DNA of 55,995 nt from Stentor coeruleus (GCA_001970955.1 MPUH01000415.1:1-55995); one strand, 5' to 3'; positions 39,108 through 49,472 are shown, counted from the first letter of the stretch. Numbers and translations: made by a program. The notes: generated from the sequence alone by a model not told the origin.

Positions 39108-40580
39108 ATGTTAATGGATGCTAAATCTCAGATTAATCGTCGAACGATGTCGTTAAGTATAGATGCAAGTCTTAGTACAACAATCTCAGCAAGGCAACGT
39201 GAAATCCTTAACGCTATTCACACTCATAACCCTAAATCCTTACTAAAAACAAGTTTTACTCGTACATCTATGAGCCCAGTCCTACCGGTAGAAGAAAAAA
39301 CCGATAGCGCAATCCAATTAATCATGTTAAAAAAGACTATTGATATTCAAAAACTTACAGGAGGTAAAGGAGATAAAACTTTCTCAGCATTAAAACATGA
39401 ACTTCAACAACTTGAGCTAGAAGATGCGAAACATGAGTTTTGGCAAAGACAAAACACTCAAAAAATTAAACAGTTGCAGAGTTTTATAGAACAAGCACTT
39501 GAAAGACAAGCAGAAGAAACTTGGAATCAAGAAATATATCATAATTTGCTTAAAAGAATGAAGAAAACAAAAATTTTCTTAGAAATGAAGTGGTATGGGA
39601 TTATGGACTCTTTGGATAGTAGAGAACTGGTGTTATCGCATGAAAAAAAAAAACAGCTGGTGATGAAAGAGGCTGCTTTGCAAGCAGTGACAACATTTAA
39701 ACAGTTGAAAAAAGAGGTTGTGGTTGAGAAAATTGAAGGAGAAAACCAGATTCATGGGTTGCTGAAAAATGTTGAAAAAGGAAAGTTTGTTGCTGATAGA
39801 AGAGATACATGGAAAAAACATCAAGAAACTATGTATGAAGCTGCTATTATCGAAGACCGAAGTGCTAAAAGCCAAAAACTTAAAGAAGGAGTCTCAATTC
39901 ATAGACTATGGTATCATATTTTAACAAAAATTTTTGACAAGAAAGTTGATAAGTCTAGGTATCTTGAAGAAGCTTTTCAGAAAATCAAAATTGCTACAGG
40001 GATCTCTGAAATAACTGTTATTGTAGAGAAATTTTTGACTAAAGAACAGACTTATGAAGCTTTAATGAATACTGTTAGTAAGAAAGAAATGGAATGCTCA
40101 GAGTATAAAAAGAAAATTGATGCGATACAGAGAAATGTTGAGATGTCATCTAATAAAGATGTTTCATCAAATGGGGTTGTAGATAAAATCCGTAAAGATA
40201 ATGAGTATAAGATTAATGAGTTAATGGAATTAGCTCATAAGAAGTTTCTGATAGAAAATACTCATTCAAAAGTTAGAACATGGTTATGGCAAGTTATTAG
40301 AAAGTTTTATAAAATTCTTGGGATTAACGAATTAGATCTTGAACGTAATGCCCCTCTTATTTACTATATCAAATGCATAAAAGAAATATTTTCACTAGCT
40401 CAAAGCGAAAAAGGTCTTGGGTTGCGTGTTGAAGCAAATCGCAAATACGCATTAAATTCTATGATAAAACAAGTTTCAATGGCTCAACATAAGATAATCG
40501 AAGAAGAACTAATGAATGAAAGCAGTTTAGTAGCTCCTGAAACTGAAAATGAAGATCGTAATAACACACGTCCATATTAG
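39108..40580 (+). CDS. Outer dynein arm docking complex-type coiled-coil protein
   Basis: A 490-residue, mostly coiled-coil protein. The segment E-E-A-F-Q-K-I-K-I-A-T-G-I-S, followed by a V-E-K-F-L helix and later N-T-V-S-K-K-E-M-E, matches the conserved core of ODA1/CCDC63/CCDC114 and related docking-complex subunits, which anchor outer dynein arms to doublet microtubules. The N-terminal 60 residues are Ser/Thr-rich, and a Trp-containing helix lies near 385-400. Which docking subunit it is cannot be settled by eye. The start ATG is followed by a second ATG two codons later. Confidence 0.82.
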   Translation: MLMDAKSQINRRTMSLSIDASLSTTISARQREILNAIHTHNPKSLLKTSFTRTSMSPVLPVEEKTDSAIQLIMLKKTIDIQKLTGGKGDKTFSALKHELQQLELEDAKHEFWQRQNTQKIKQLQSFIEQALERQAEETWNQEIYHNLLKRMKKTKIFLEMKWYGIMDSLDSRELVLSHEKKKQLVMKEAALQAVTTFKQLKKEVVVEKIEGENQIHGLLKNVEKGKFVADRRDTWKKHQETMYEAAIIEDRSAKSQKLKEGVSIHRLWYHILTKIFDKKVDKSRYLEEAFQKIKIATGISEITVIVEKFLTKEQTYEALMNTVSKKEMECSEYKKKIDAIQRNVEMSSNKDVSSNGVVDKIRKDNEYKINELMELAHKKFLIENTHSKVRTWLWQVIRKFYKILGINELDLERNAPLIYYIKCIKEIFSLAQSEKGLGLRVEANRKYALNSMIKQVSMAQHKIIEEELMNESSLVAPETENEDRNNTRPY

Positions 40581-40658
40581 CAAATAACTAGTTTATAATA
40601 AGTTATAAAATAAAATTCCTTTAGTATCAAATATCTAGATTATGAATAAATGTAAAGA

Positions 40659-42104
40659 TTAACCGCTTGTACCAATAACGTCGATAACTTTTGAATGATG
40701 GACTTTGATTTTTAAAGCTCGAATGATTGGGGCTCTACAGAAATGGCAGGTTTCTTTATTTTTTACCATTGTGTTTGCACAGGAAAAACAAATACCACCA
40801 TGGCCACAGTCCATAAATACTGAATCACAAGGCCCTTCCACACATATTACACACTTTTTATCGGTATAACTTTCGGTGCTTGGAACTGTTTGGGAATCTT
40901 CATCTGGTTTATGGGCAAGGCTGAAACTTCTTTTATTTTTTGAAACACTAGTTAAGTCTTTGAAATCGTGGCTTAATGCACGAGATACAGTTGGCTCTGG
41001 GCGCTTTTTAAGATCTGTTGAGGCTGGTTGGAAATAACTACTGCTTATACGCATTAAAGCTCTTGGTGGAAGGTTAGTAGACTTTTTCTTGGAATTATTG
41101 AAAATCATATGGCTAGCCTGTGATGCTGGTATAGGTAAAGGGAACTGACTGTTGCTAATCCAAGAAGCATCACCTCGATGTACAGGGAAAAAAAACTTCA
41201 AAAACCTTAAAATCTGAGATCTTAGTGCAAAAGTTATTATAAGAATAACAATCAGATATACAATAACTTCAATGCAAAGTAGTGAAATTTTATTTTGAAG
41301 AAAATTTAAAACAAATACACTACCTGAAACAGTTGCTCCAAATGCAGCTAAAAATCCCCAAATAGCACACATAAGGTCTCCAATAAGCAAATTATTATGC
41401 ATATAACTGTAAATTGAGCATAAACAAATCATGAATGTTGCAAAGGATAATATGCACAAACTTACTAGAAATACCCATAATGGCCATAATACAATCATTA
41501 AGTTCAAAGTGATATAGTTATCAAGTTTTAAGCCAATAAAAAACAAAAGCAGGATTGTTAGTAGTCTTATATAACTTAGAGTCTATATGAATCTTACTAT
41601 TATGTAAAGCTTTTCAAATGCATTATTTCTTGGTAGTCGGAAAAATAAATCTAAGCCTGATGTAAGAAATAGAGGGAAGGACGAAAACATGAGGCTTAAA
41701 GCATGTGTATAGAGGGAAATAAATATAAGAATTAAAGAAATGAGGATTCCAAAAGGCATTATCAAAGTCTGAAGTGATGATATGGTAACTGGCAGCTTTT
41801 TGATTTTTATTGTAGCCAGAACATATAGAATGTTCTTTATTTCCAATGCGGCTAGTGGAAATATAGATAATATATGCCCTTTCTCTAAAACTATGTAAAT
41901 TTGTAGCGCAATAAAGCATAACAAAGCAGTTGCTAAATATTGAATAAAATACCCAAATTTTTCATCAATATCTTTATGAGATCCATAGTCTTCATCATCA
42001 AAATATTCTGTTGTAAGTCTATCATTAGTAATGTTGATTGTAGAATTACCGTCGTCTTCAACTCTTTCCTCACGAATTTCAAACATATGAGAAGCATTAA
42101 TCAT
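40659..42104 (-). CDS. Polytopic membrane protein with C-terminal RING finger
   Basis: Two frames join into 476 residues when the 15-nt intron at 41583-41597 is removed. After an acidic N-terminus come about seven or eight hydrophobic helices between residues 50 and 290, then a Ser/Pro-rich cytosolic linker and a C3HC4 RING at about 413-455 (C-V-I-C ... C-G-H ... C-F-S-C ... C-H-F-C). The layout, a multi-pass domain like TMEM185 (fragile-X-F-associated) fused to a RING, suggests a membrane-embedded E3 ligase. The membrane-domain assignment is tentative. Convergent with the docking-complex gene, 78 bp apart. Confidence 0.87.
41583..41597 (-). other. 15-nt intron
   Basis: GTAAGATTCATATAG on the sense strand, joining K-L-Y-I-I to T-L-S-Y-I-R-L-L inside a membrane helix. 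Confidence 0.9.
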
Positions 42105-42700
42105 TATAGTATTGTTAATCTATCACTATAATCATAAAAAATGCTAAATTATATATGAATATTTGCCGCATATCTACGTATTTAAATTGCTATCAAGTGA
42201 TCAAATTGTTTCATCTCGTCACATAAAAACTCATCAGCCGAAATAATCTCTACTACAAATATTCAGTTTCTATTCATCTACATAACTTTAATATTAAAAA
42301 AAAAACACAAAAAAATTCACACAACATAATCTTAATCCTCATCGAAACTCTTATCTTTTTAAATCCTTCAAGCATAACTAATCAATATCTTTTAAAAACT
42401 CATAAAAAAAAACTAGTAAAAATAGTGGAATAATTAAAACAATCTGAGAATAAAAATAATAAAATTTCATATGATTTATAAGATAATATAAACTAACTGA
42501 TATAGTATGTCGATTAAATCAAATTATACATCATATAGGACAACTTAAGAATTTTTTTTAATAATATCAAGTGAAGAGAATTTACCAAATGCAGTCTAAC
42601 ATAATATAAAAATCTATTTACTTTTTATAATAAAGATAATCTTGGGCTTATAAAAAACTTATAATTAAAAGCTATATTGCATTATATATCTGATGAGATA
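42105..42700. other. AT-rich spacer
   Basis: No gene recognised. Stop-dense and AT-rich; the start of the ~2.9-kb region of relics between the RING and VDAC genes. Confidence 0.4.
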
Positions 42701-42976
42701 ATGACAAGAATATCTTTAGGGGACAACATGACGGAAAATTGTCTAAAAACGAATAATTTTGAGTTAAGCGATGTTGAGAAAATAACAACGAAACTTTGGA
42801 AATAAATTGGTAAAGAAGAGTATTAAAAATAATTTAATCGCATACTAAGTGGACTTAAGGTATATTCAAATAAAAATAACTTAGAATCTGTATTAAAAGA
42901 TAGACTATTAAACAAAAAATAGATATCTAAAAACTATTATATTTTTGCTGATAATATAATGCATTCTCATACCTGA
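42701..42976 (+). pseudogene. TFIIS central-domain-like relic with in-frame TAA/TAG
   Basis: From the ATG at 42701 one frame runs 91 codons to a TGA at 42974. It is interrupted by TAA at 42803, 42824 and 42830 and by TAG at 42920, with no frameshift. Reading through, it resembles the TFIIS (transcript-cleavage factor) central domain: an E-E-Y helix, F-N-R-I-L-S-G-L-K, N-x-N-L-E-S-V-L, then I-M-H-S in the place of the family's E-M-A-S. No zinc ribbon follows. Two stops align with the family's Lys/Arg positions. The segment has no CAA or CAG, so a Gln-decoded TAA/TAG is not excluded, but decay is the simpler view. Confidence 0.45.
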
Positions 42977-43267
42977 ACATCAAATAAAACATTTTATACT
43001 AAAAACCATATCATTTAAACTTCATCTAACCTATAAACATTTATATTACAGTAAAATAAAATTATAGTTCTTTCCATAAATTCCCATGCAAATCCTAATA
43101 TAATCATTTATTTTTTCACTACAAAAATTAAACTCCCTAGTATATCATCCTAATCACTCTAATTTTAATCAAAATTATCATCTATAACCAATTTGCCCAA
43201 AAAGGCTAAATTTTATGAAGAATATTATAATCTATTACTAACCTTCTACTAAAGAGCTACATATTTT
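42977..43267. other. AT-rich spacer
   Basis: Nothing recognised between the TFIIS-like relic and the REEP gene's stop. Confidence 0.4.
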
Positions 43268-43603
43268 TTACCTCAACGGGGTCTTTCCAAGTATTTTTTG
43301 TGCGTTTTCAAAAAACACCTTAAAACATTTCTCATGAAGATAACTCGCTCCTAAGAATTCTGGATGAACAAGCCACAAAACAAATAAAGATTTTAATAAA
43401 TCATAAACACAGCATCTGGGTAAAAATTACGAAGAAATAAAGAACAAAATATTCACTTCCACAAAGCTCAAAAGTCCCATAACTAGCCAAAAAGATACCC
43501 ATTGAATATCATTTTTCTTATTTTGCAAGTCACTAAGTGTTTGACTTAAAGGATATACCCAGCAGACCCCAGTGTAAAACAAACAAAACAAAGTGCACAC
43601 CAT
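43268..43603 (-). CDS. REEP/Yop1/HVA22 (TB2/DP1) ER-shaping protein, 106 aa
   Basis: A gene visible only after removing the 15-nt intron at 43416-43430. The 106-residue product has the whole TB2/DP1/HVA22 core: V-Y-P-L, then D-I-Q-W-V-S-F-W-L-V-M-G-L-L-S-F-V-E (family D-x-Q-W-L-x-Y-W-V-V-Y-x-x-F-S), K-S-L-F-V-L-W-L-V-H-P, and G-A-S-Y-L-H-E. These hairpin membrane proteins curve ER tubules and act in traffic. It starts at the ATG at 43603 with the short N-terminus typical of HVA22-like members, and ends in TAA. It lies between two decayed loci but is itself intact. Confidence 0.88.
43416..43430 (-). other. 15-nt intron
   Basis: GTAATTTTTACCCAG on the sense strand, the one intron here ending in CAG rather than TAG. 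Removal keeps the REEP domain in frame. Confidence 0.88.
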
Positions 43604-43794
43604 TTATTATAACCAATATTAGTATATGCTAAATATTCAAATTGTATATAGTAAATCTTATATTAAGGATGATTATATGTATTATTAGTATTTTATTATA
43701 TAAGTTTATTTGATTATTTAATATGCTTATTAGGAAAGCTTGAGTTTTATGTTTTTTTTTTCCTGAAGAGTTTAGGTTTTTTATATACTTTTAT

Positions 43795-44620
43795 TTATGT
43801 GAAATCGATTTGCTCCTATAATGTTTTTTTTTTATCCATTACCTGGTAAAGTTCATTAGTTTTTAATTGGATTATATGGTTGGTATTGGGTTTTTCTGAA
43901 ATCAAAATCGCGTTTGCTGTATTGAATAAATAGACTGTGCTCATTATAAATTCAGCTTAACTTTTGGAGATGTCATTTGTTTTGGATTATAAGATATAGA
44001 AAATTATATTCCTAATGATTTCTCCATATCCCTCTTGCCTATAAAACTCTTTTAAACAAGATAACAACTAATATCCAGAGTTTTTATTAGTATTTTAAAA
44101 AGTTTCGCTTCTAATATCGTTGTTAGTAAAATGAACTGAACTTATTTCATGAAATTTTACTCTAATCTGAGTCATCATATCAAAATGCTTAGATATATCT
44201 GTAGTTAAAATCATATCATTAATGTATTTTCGTGTAATAAACAATTTTTCTGAGTTGAAGTTTGATTTTTGTTTGAAGTTTTATATAATATTAGCGCTTG
44301 GGTCTATAAAATTAGTAAGAGTTGAAAAATATGATTACTCTATAAACAATTTGTTTGTATCGTCTAAGCTTTTAAGTAATCGTTCTTTTATATATGTACT
44401 TATATTTTTACTGATCTTTTCGGTATTTTAAAGTTTTGTACAAGCTATTATTAGGGTTATTACACAGTTCTTGGGACTTTTTCAAAGGTGTTAAGCTTAG
44501 AGAAAATGATAGAATTCCAAGGATGATACTAAAAGCTATAGCATTGAGATAATTTGGACTGAAGATTGGAGGATGAATTTTAATATTATTTGTAGCAACG
44601 ATGGAAAATGTGTGTCGATA
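43795..44620 (-). pseudogene. Decayed cyclic-nucleotide phosphodiesterase-like gene
   Basis: The minus strand encodes the PDE catalytic-domain stretch N-D-M-I-L-T-T-D-I-S-K-H-F (44179-44220) and, further on, C-L-K-E-F-Y-R-Q-E-G and a N-D-I-S-K-S-x-A-E-F-I segment. Stops interrupt at 44095 (TAA), 44068 (TAG), 43987 (TAA), 43957 (TAA) and 43816 (TAG). The TAA at 43957 sits on the PDE-invariant Gln (K-S-Q-x-x-F-I), and the TAG at 44068 on the conserved Trp ten residues before the family's R-Q-G. The metal-binding H-N-x-x-H-A region and the later Asp are not found. Around 44450-44610 another frame has a membrane-helix-like segment (L-N-A-I-A-F-S-I-I-L-G-I-L) that may be its N-terminus. Confidence 0.5.
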
Positions 44621-44990
44621 TTTGATTTATGATTACCTAAAGGACTTCAGGGTCTGTAAATATTAGGGCAAGTCCACAGATAAAGCATAAAAAATGATTG
44701 AAATTTTTCAGTCTTAAGTTAAGAAGAAAAAAAAAAACACAACAAGCGCATAAATCTGAAAAATACAGTATTTGATATTAAAACCAAAAGTTTTCATATA
44801 TTTTTATAATAATAAGTAATGCTGCTACTGAATCCAAAGTAAGAATTATAAATTCAAACTATGTAAAATTACTCTTTTTTAGAGAGTTTTGTATATATTA
44901 AAATATCTAATCAATAAATTAACATCAAAAACTACATACAAAAAAAAACAAACTACTTATAACCTAGCTAATACCAAAATAAATCATAAA
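44621..44990. other. Spacer before the VDAC gene's stop
   Basis: No gene recognised; contains short A runs and AT-rich DNA. Confidence 0.4.
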
Positions 44991-45848
44991 CTATTGATTA
45001 AACTTAACCCTAAACCCATATTCAAATGGTGAAGTTTTCAAGAAAATATTAAACTTAGCCCCAGCTACAAAAGTCACCTTTTCAGTAAATTTGCTTCTTA
45101 AAGCTAGCCATAAATATCCACACTGATTAAGCTTTGATTTTACCAAGGTTGTATCATTGATTTTCTTTTGACTTGCTAATTCGATATATAAATTTCGGTC
45201 GAAGTAATTGAATTTTACGGCACCTCCAAGTAAAACATCAGCTCTTTTACTACTATAAAAAGATGCAACAATATTTCCCAGTGAATAGCCTGTTTTATTA
45301 ACACTTTCATGTTTTATAACAGCTCTATAGTTATCTTTGAAGTACCAAAACGCTGCATTATAAGTTGTGAATCTCATTGGACCAAGATCAAAAAGCACAT
45401 CAAAACCTCCACCAACATGGCTATGCCCAAAAACCACATTAAATTTTGCAGTTATATCATCAACTAATACAGCTTTGTACCTACATTTCTGATGTACTGA
45501 CTCAAGTGACAAGGCAATTTTCTCATTATCCCCCAAAGTCTCAAATTCGGCCTTGTATTTTAAATGGGGTTTTGACTCTGGAACATACTCAACTGAAGAT
45601 TTCACTAACGATGACGAAGCAAGTTCTTGTTTAACAGTAAAATTACTGTTTTTATATAAAAAATAAGTACTCCCTGATGATGCTGTTCCTTTTCCTTCTT
45701 GAGTTTTCTGCTTATACGATGTTTTCACTGTCAATCCTGAAGCCTTAGCATAAGCTGTTAATGCCATATCTTGAGCAACACAGAAGTTCTTTTTACACAA
45801 ATCTTCTTGCAACTTGCTTAGATTAGCAAAACTTTCAAGCTGAGCCAT
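44991..45848 (-). CDS. VDAC: Mitochondrial porin (VDAC) family
   Basis: A 285-residue Porin_3 protein. After a short N-terminal helix it is a run of alternating amphipathic beta strands (F-x-V-x-Q-E-L-A, L-K-Y-K-A-E-F-E-T, A-D-V-L-L-G-G-A-V-K-F-N-Y) and ends in the beta-signal-like Y-G-F-R-V-K-F-N-Q, all as in VDAC, the outer mitochondrial membrane metabolite channel. TOM40 shares the fold but is usually longer with a distinct N-terminus, so VDAC is preferred. Full length, no intron. Confidence 0.85.
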   Translation of the reverse strand: MAQLESFANLSKLQEDLCKKNFCVAQDMALTAYAKASGLTVKTSYKQKTQEGKGTASSGSTYFLYKNSNFTVKQELASSSLVKSSVEYVPESKPHLKYKAEFETLGDNEKIALSLESVHQKCRYKAVLVDDITAKFNVVFGHSHVGGGFDVLFDLGPMRFTTYNAAFWYFKDNYRAVIKHESVNKTGYSLGNIVASFYSSKRADVLLGGAVKFNYFDRNLYIELASQKKINDTTLVKSKLNQCGYLWLALRSKFTEKVTFVAGAKFNIFLKTSPFEYGFRVKFNQ

Positions 45849-45920
45849 TTATTATTCTATTGTAAATTCCTAAACAATATATTGTTTTAAGTCTAATAAT
45901 TATAATTTTAACCTAAATGA

Positions 45921-46718
45921 TTAAAACACATTACAGCATTGCTGACGTTTGGATCCTTCAATTATAATCCCCATACTACATCTTTCTTTTTGCTGAATCG
46001 ATACTCCTTTTATTATAACATTTCTCCCATATCCTGCTATCATTATTTGGTTTTCTATAAGCGAAGGGATGAATTTATTGCAATAAGTTTGAAAAACTGC
46101 TGATTGAAAGGTATTGAGTTTTATACTAACATAAATACGATCATCACCATTATCTTTGATTCTAATATCGATATTTGTAAGTTCCTGGTCTGGGTCAGAT
46201 TTTTCTTCAGGGATTTGTTGACGTTTAAAAAACACAAAGTCATTATCGTTGCCTATTGGTGAACCAAATACTATAAAAATCCCATCAATTTCAGACTCTT
46301 TAGAGATTTTTAATATAGCTGAATTTGGATCTGAGACCCCTGATCCTCTTGTTAATATCCATATTTCGCTATTTATTGAGAGTTTTGCTTCTAATTTCAC
46401 TTCGACGGCTAAGGATTTTAATGTGACAGGCTCTTTACATCGTATTATTCGATTGGATAAATATAAACCTTCATCTAAACATAGATGCTCAATTGATCCC
46501 CATTTACCTTTGATCTCACTAAGCCCATCGATTGTATAAAAAGATGCAGCTTCCCAAGAATCAGATGGGTTTGTGTTTAGAAAACTGTGTTGGGATATGT
46601 ATTTGTCGATAAGCTTACGTTCGTTTTTAAGCCAGTCTATGAAATTGTGAGTTTGTTCTTGGAGGATTGACAATTGCTTTTCGTTTTGGCTTAGAAGTAG
46701 GGTTTCAAGAGTAGACAT
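45921..46718 (-). CDS. Hypothetical protein with CaaX-like C-terminus, 265 aa
   Basis: Not recognised. The N-terminal ~50 residues are helical; the remainder is beta-rich and looks like a single globular domain. The last residues Q-Q-C-C-N-V-F read as a CaaX box (C-N-V-F) preceded by another Cys, suggesting prenylation plus palmitoylation and membrane attachment. No signal peptide. Start ATG at 46718; codon use like its neighbours. Confidence 0.72.
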   Translation of the reverse strand: MSTLETLLLSQNEKQLSILQEQTHNFIDWLKNERKLIDKYISQHSFLNTNPSDSWEAASFYTIDGLSEIKGKWGSIEHLCLDEGLYLSNRIIRCKEPVTLKSLAVEVKLEAKLSINSEIWILTRGSGVSDPNSAILKISKESEIDGIFIVFGSPIGNDNDFVFFKRQQIPEEKSDPDQELTNIDIRIKDNGDDRIYVSIKLNTFQSAVFQTYCNKFIPSLIENQIMIAGYGRNVIIKGVSIQQKERCSMGIIIEGSKRQQCCNVF

Positions 46719-47390
46719 GGTTTATTAGAAAATTAATGAATTTTTATTAAAGAATTTTTTTATGACGATATGAGAAGGAAGAAGGTGGGTGGGATGATTT
46801 TGTTGAGGGTTTTAGAATTTTTTAAGTGAGAATTGAATTGATTTGAGATGGGGAGGATTTTATGATAATGGTTTTGGGGTTTAGAATCTTTTTTGTGTTG
46901 GGAATGATGTAAACAAGGTGTAGATATGCTATTTAGAATAAGTTGGGGAATTTTTTTTTAGTTAATGTAAAGAAAGTTAGATGTTGATGATATATTATTC
47001 CCAATTTTTTATAAATACCAATTTTATCATATATTAACTTATAAAAACTTTCTCTTATTAAAAACCCACATAATTAAGTTATTTCCCTCCTAATTCTATA
47101 AAACACTTTCCTTACCCTATTCCACCATTTACACCCAAATAACGACAAAATTAAATTTGGCTACTTTGAAATCCCCTTCCAAATAATCACTTCCAAAATC
47201 CTTTACCTCCTTTCCTCTAAACCACCTACCTTCTCTCATCAAAAATCATCTTCAACTTTACCCAAAAAAAAATTCTTAAAAATCTTAAAATTCCTAAAAT
47301 TCTTATAAATTCATCCTTCATCAATAAATTCATAATATTTCAAACACATACTTTCTTTCTCAGAACCTATAAATTACTTTATACGATATA
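46719..47390. other. Divergent spacer with the clearest strand-skew flip
   Basis: No gene. From 46740 to about 46975 the plus strand is G-rich with almost no C; from about 47020 to 47390 it is C-rich with very little G. On each flanking gene's sense strand this means a G-poor 5' flank. Confidence 0.55.
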
Positions 47391-49472
47391 ATGGAGTTTC
47401 CTTTAGACTGGATAACAAACTCAAACCTTGAGATCGAAAAAGTATCAGACAACGTTAAGGTAAGCAATACTTAGTCAGAATCTGAAGTTAATATGTGGGC
47501 TACATCTGAAGACTTGACTGAAAGTGCAAAGGCTGAAATTTTTTTAGAATCAGGCTTTCCTTTACAAAAATCCTGGGTCATGCAGAATTTGCACATCGTC
47601 CTAGAAGGCAACTCCAAGGGCATTCTTCAATACGTCTTGGTACAATATATATAGAAAAACGTTATCAACTGGCCTGAAGAGTTACAACTAGAATGCGGAA
47701 CTGGAATCCTCAACTCATTAAAACTTCGTCTAATCCCAGATGATCTTAAATGTGAAGCTATTGAATTATCATTAACCTTCTTAAGCTTCTATTCAAGAAC
47801 TTTACACACAAAATGGCTTCCAGTTTTCACATACCTTCTCCCTCTAATCCCTATCACAACAATAAAAAGTCGTCTTATTCCTGAACTTATGCTTTTATCT
47901 GACTTCACACAAAAAGCTATAACAAGACAAGTATCTTGTCACTTATTAGCTGCATTATCAGAAGTGATAGGAAAAGACTTTAAAGGTCTTTTATTACAAC
48001 GTGTTAAATCTTTGTCACAAGACACGAATCCTGAAGTTAGAGAAGAAATGTCTAAAGTTTGGCTTTCTATAATAAACTCAGTAGGTAAGGTACCTTTGGA
48101 AGAAACTATATTTTTTGATGTTTTAAAGCTAGTTGATGATGAGATTGAAAATGTGAAATGTAATGGAATTAAACTTTTTATTGATGCGCTACCTTTGCTA
48201 TCTGATGTTTTTTTCACAAAAGAAGCGGCTCCTTATATTGTTTCGCATATATACTCATCGGAAAATCAAAAGGTTGATATGACAATTAGTGAAAATATTG
48301 GAAAACTTGTACAAGGATGCCATGGGAATTTCCGTACTGAGAATTTACAACTAGCCCGTAGGCTTTTGACAAAAGAGCCAAATATTAGGAAAAATTTAGC
48401 TTATAATTTCCCAGGTCTTGTTAAAATCATGAGCTTATGCGTAGAGCTCAAAGACATCGCTGTAACTTTGGCTAATGACTCGGATCCTATAGTAAAAAGC
48501 ACTTTTGCTGGAGGGTTTCATGAGGTGTTGTCTCTAAGTAAGAACTGCAAAGTTTTGAAAAAAATTGCCGTTAAGCTTATTGAGGACAACGACACAAAAA
48601 TCACAGTTTTCAAAAAGCTCCCTTATTGGAGTGCGATTTTTGACCCCTCAGTTTTACTTATAAAATACATAAAAGTTCTAGCAATGCCTATAGACTGGAG
48701 AACACACTCAATGCTTTTATACAATTTCATCGAGGCTTTTAGCAATTTTGACCTTAAAGAAATTCTAGACCATTTGGTGCCTTTGCTTTTACACAAAATG
48801 ATGACAGCTTGTTGGCCTATAAAATGTGCAGCAGCTGAGCTTTTGGCCCTTGTCCTCAAGAACACATTTTACATAAGCAGAAAACTAGATATTTGTAACA
48901 TAGTCAAAGAAAAGCTAGCAAGGTCTCCCTGCTGCTATGATCGTATGTTATTTATAGAATTCCTCACACATATGTGTAGACTTGTTAGCAAAAAATTCTT
49001 TTCAAAGCACTTTTTCGACGAGTATCTCTGTTTATTAGAAGACCCAAGTCATTCAGTCCGGCTCAAATTCCTCACATCTGCTTTTACTATAGGCGCTTTT
49101 TCAAACTTTGATCAAATTTCTACCTTACTTACATCTTATGACTATATTGAAACTACAAGTAAAACAACAGCAAGTGAACTTCTCTACTATTTTAAATCAA
49201 AAGAGTTTCTTGAAAAACATGCTGAAAACCTGTCAAATGATAGACAAAAAGAAATTTTTGAGTCCCAACAAGAACTTTTAGAAGTTAAAGAATTAGAACT
49301 AGTAAAAAGAAAAAGCTCTGAAGAAGTCTCAGTAAAAATAAGCATGGATATAAACAAAGGGAAAAAAATACCAGTTAAAGGCAAGGTCCAGGTGGATAAC
49401 AATGATGCGAAACTACGAGGAGCGAGGTCAACAGCAGTTATAAAACAATCATTGCCTGTTAAAAAGAAATAA
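47391..49472 (+). CDS. HEAT-repeat protein, PP2A/PP4 regulatory subunit-like
   Basis: A 683-residue protein after removing two 15-nt introns (47460-47474, 47640-47654). Exon 1 holds only the first 23 codons; the middle exon is about 55 codons. Residues about 70-560 are tandem HEAT repeats (for example D-x-N-P-E-V-R-E-E-M-S-K-V-W and D-S-D-P-I-V-K-S-T-F-A), the helical-pair scaffold of protein phosphatase regulatory subunits. Overall layout resembles PPP4R4/PP2A A-type subunits; the exact subunit is uncertain. The C-terminus is Lys/Glu-rich. Its stop is 12 bp from the convergent kinesin stop. Confidence 0.88.
47460..47474 (+). other. 15-nt intron 1 of the HEAT gene
   Basis: GTAAGCAATACTTAG; begins right after the AAG of codon 23 and keeps phase 0. 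Confidence 0.88.
47640..47654 (+). other. 15-nt intron 2 of the HEAT gene
   Basis: GTACAATATATATAG; phase 0, removes an in-frame TAG and joins Q-Y-V-L to K-N-V-I. Confidence 0.9.

Noticed and set aside
44222..44431. 69-codon plus-strand open frame
   Set aside because: It is antisense to the phosphodiesterase-like relic, whose minus-strand motif D-I-S-K-H-F is more convincing.
13057..44620. Genome-wide reassignment of TAA/TAG to Gln
   Set aside because: All long conserved genes here end at TAA, TAG or TGA where homologues end, and stops in the phosphodiesterase relic fall on Trp as well as Gln positions.
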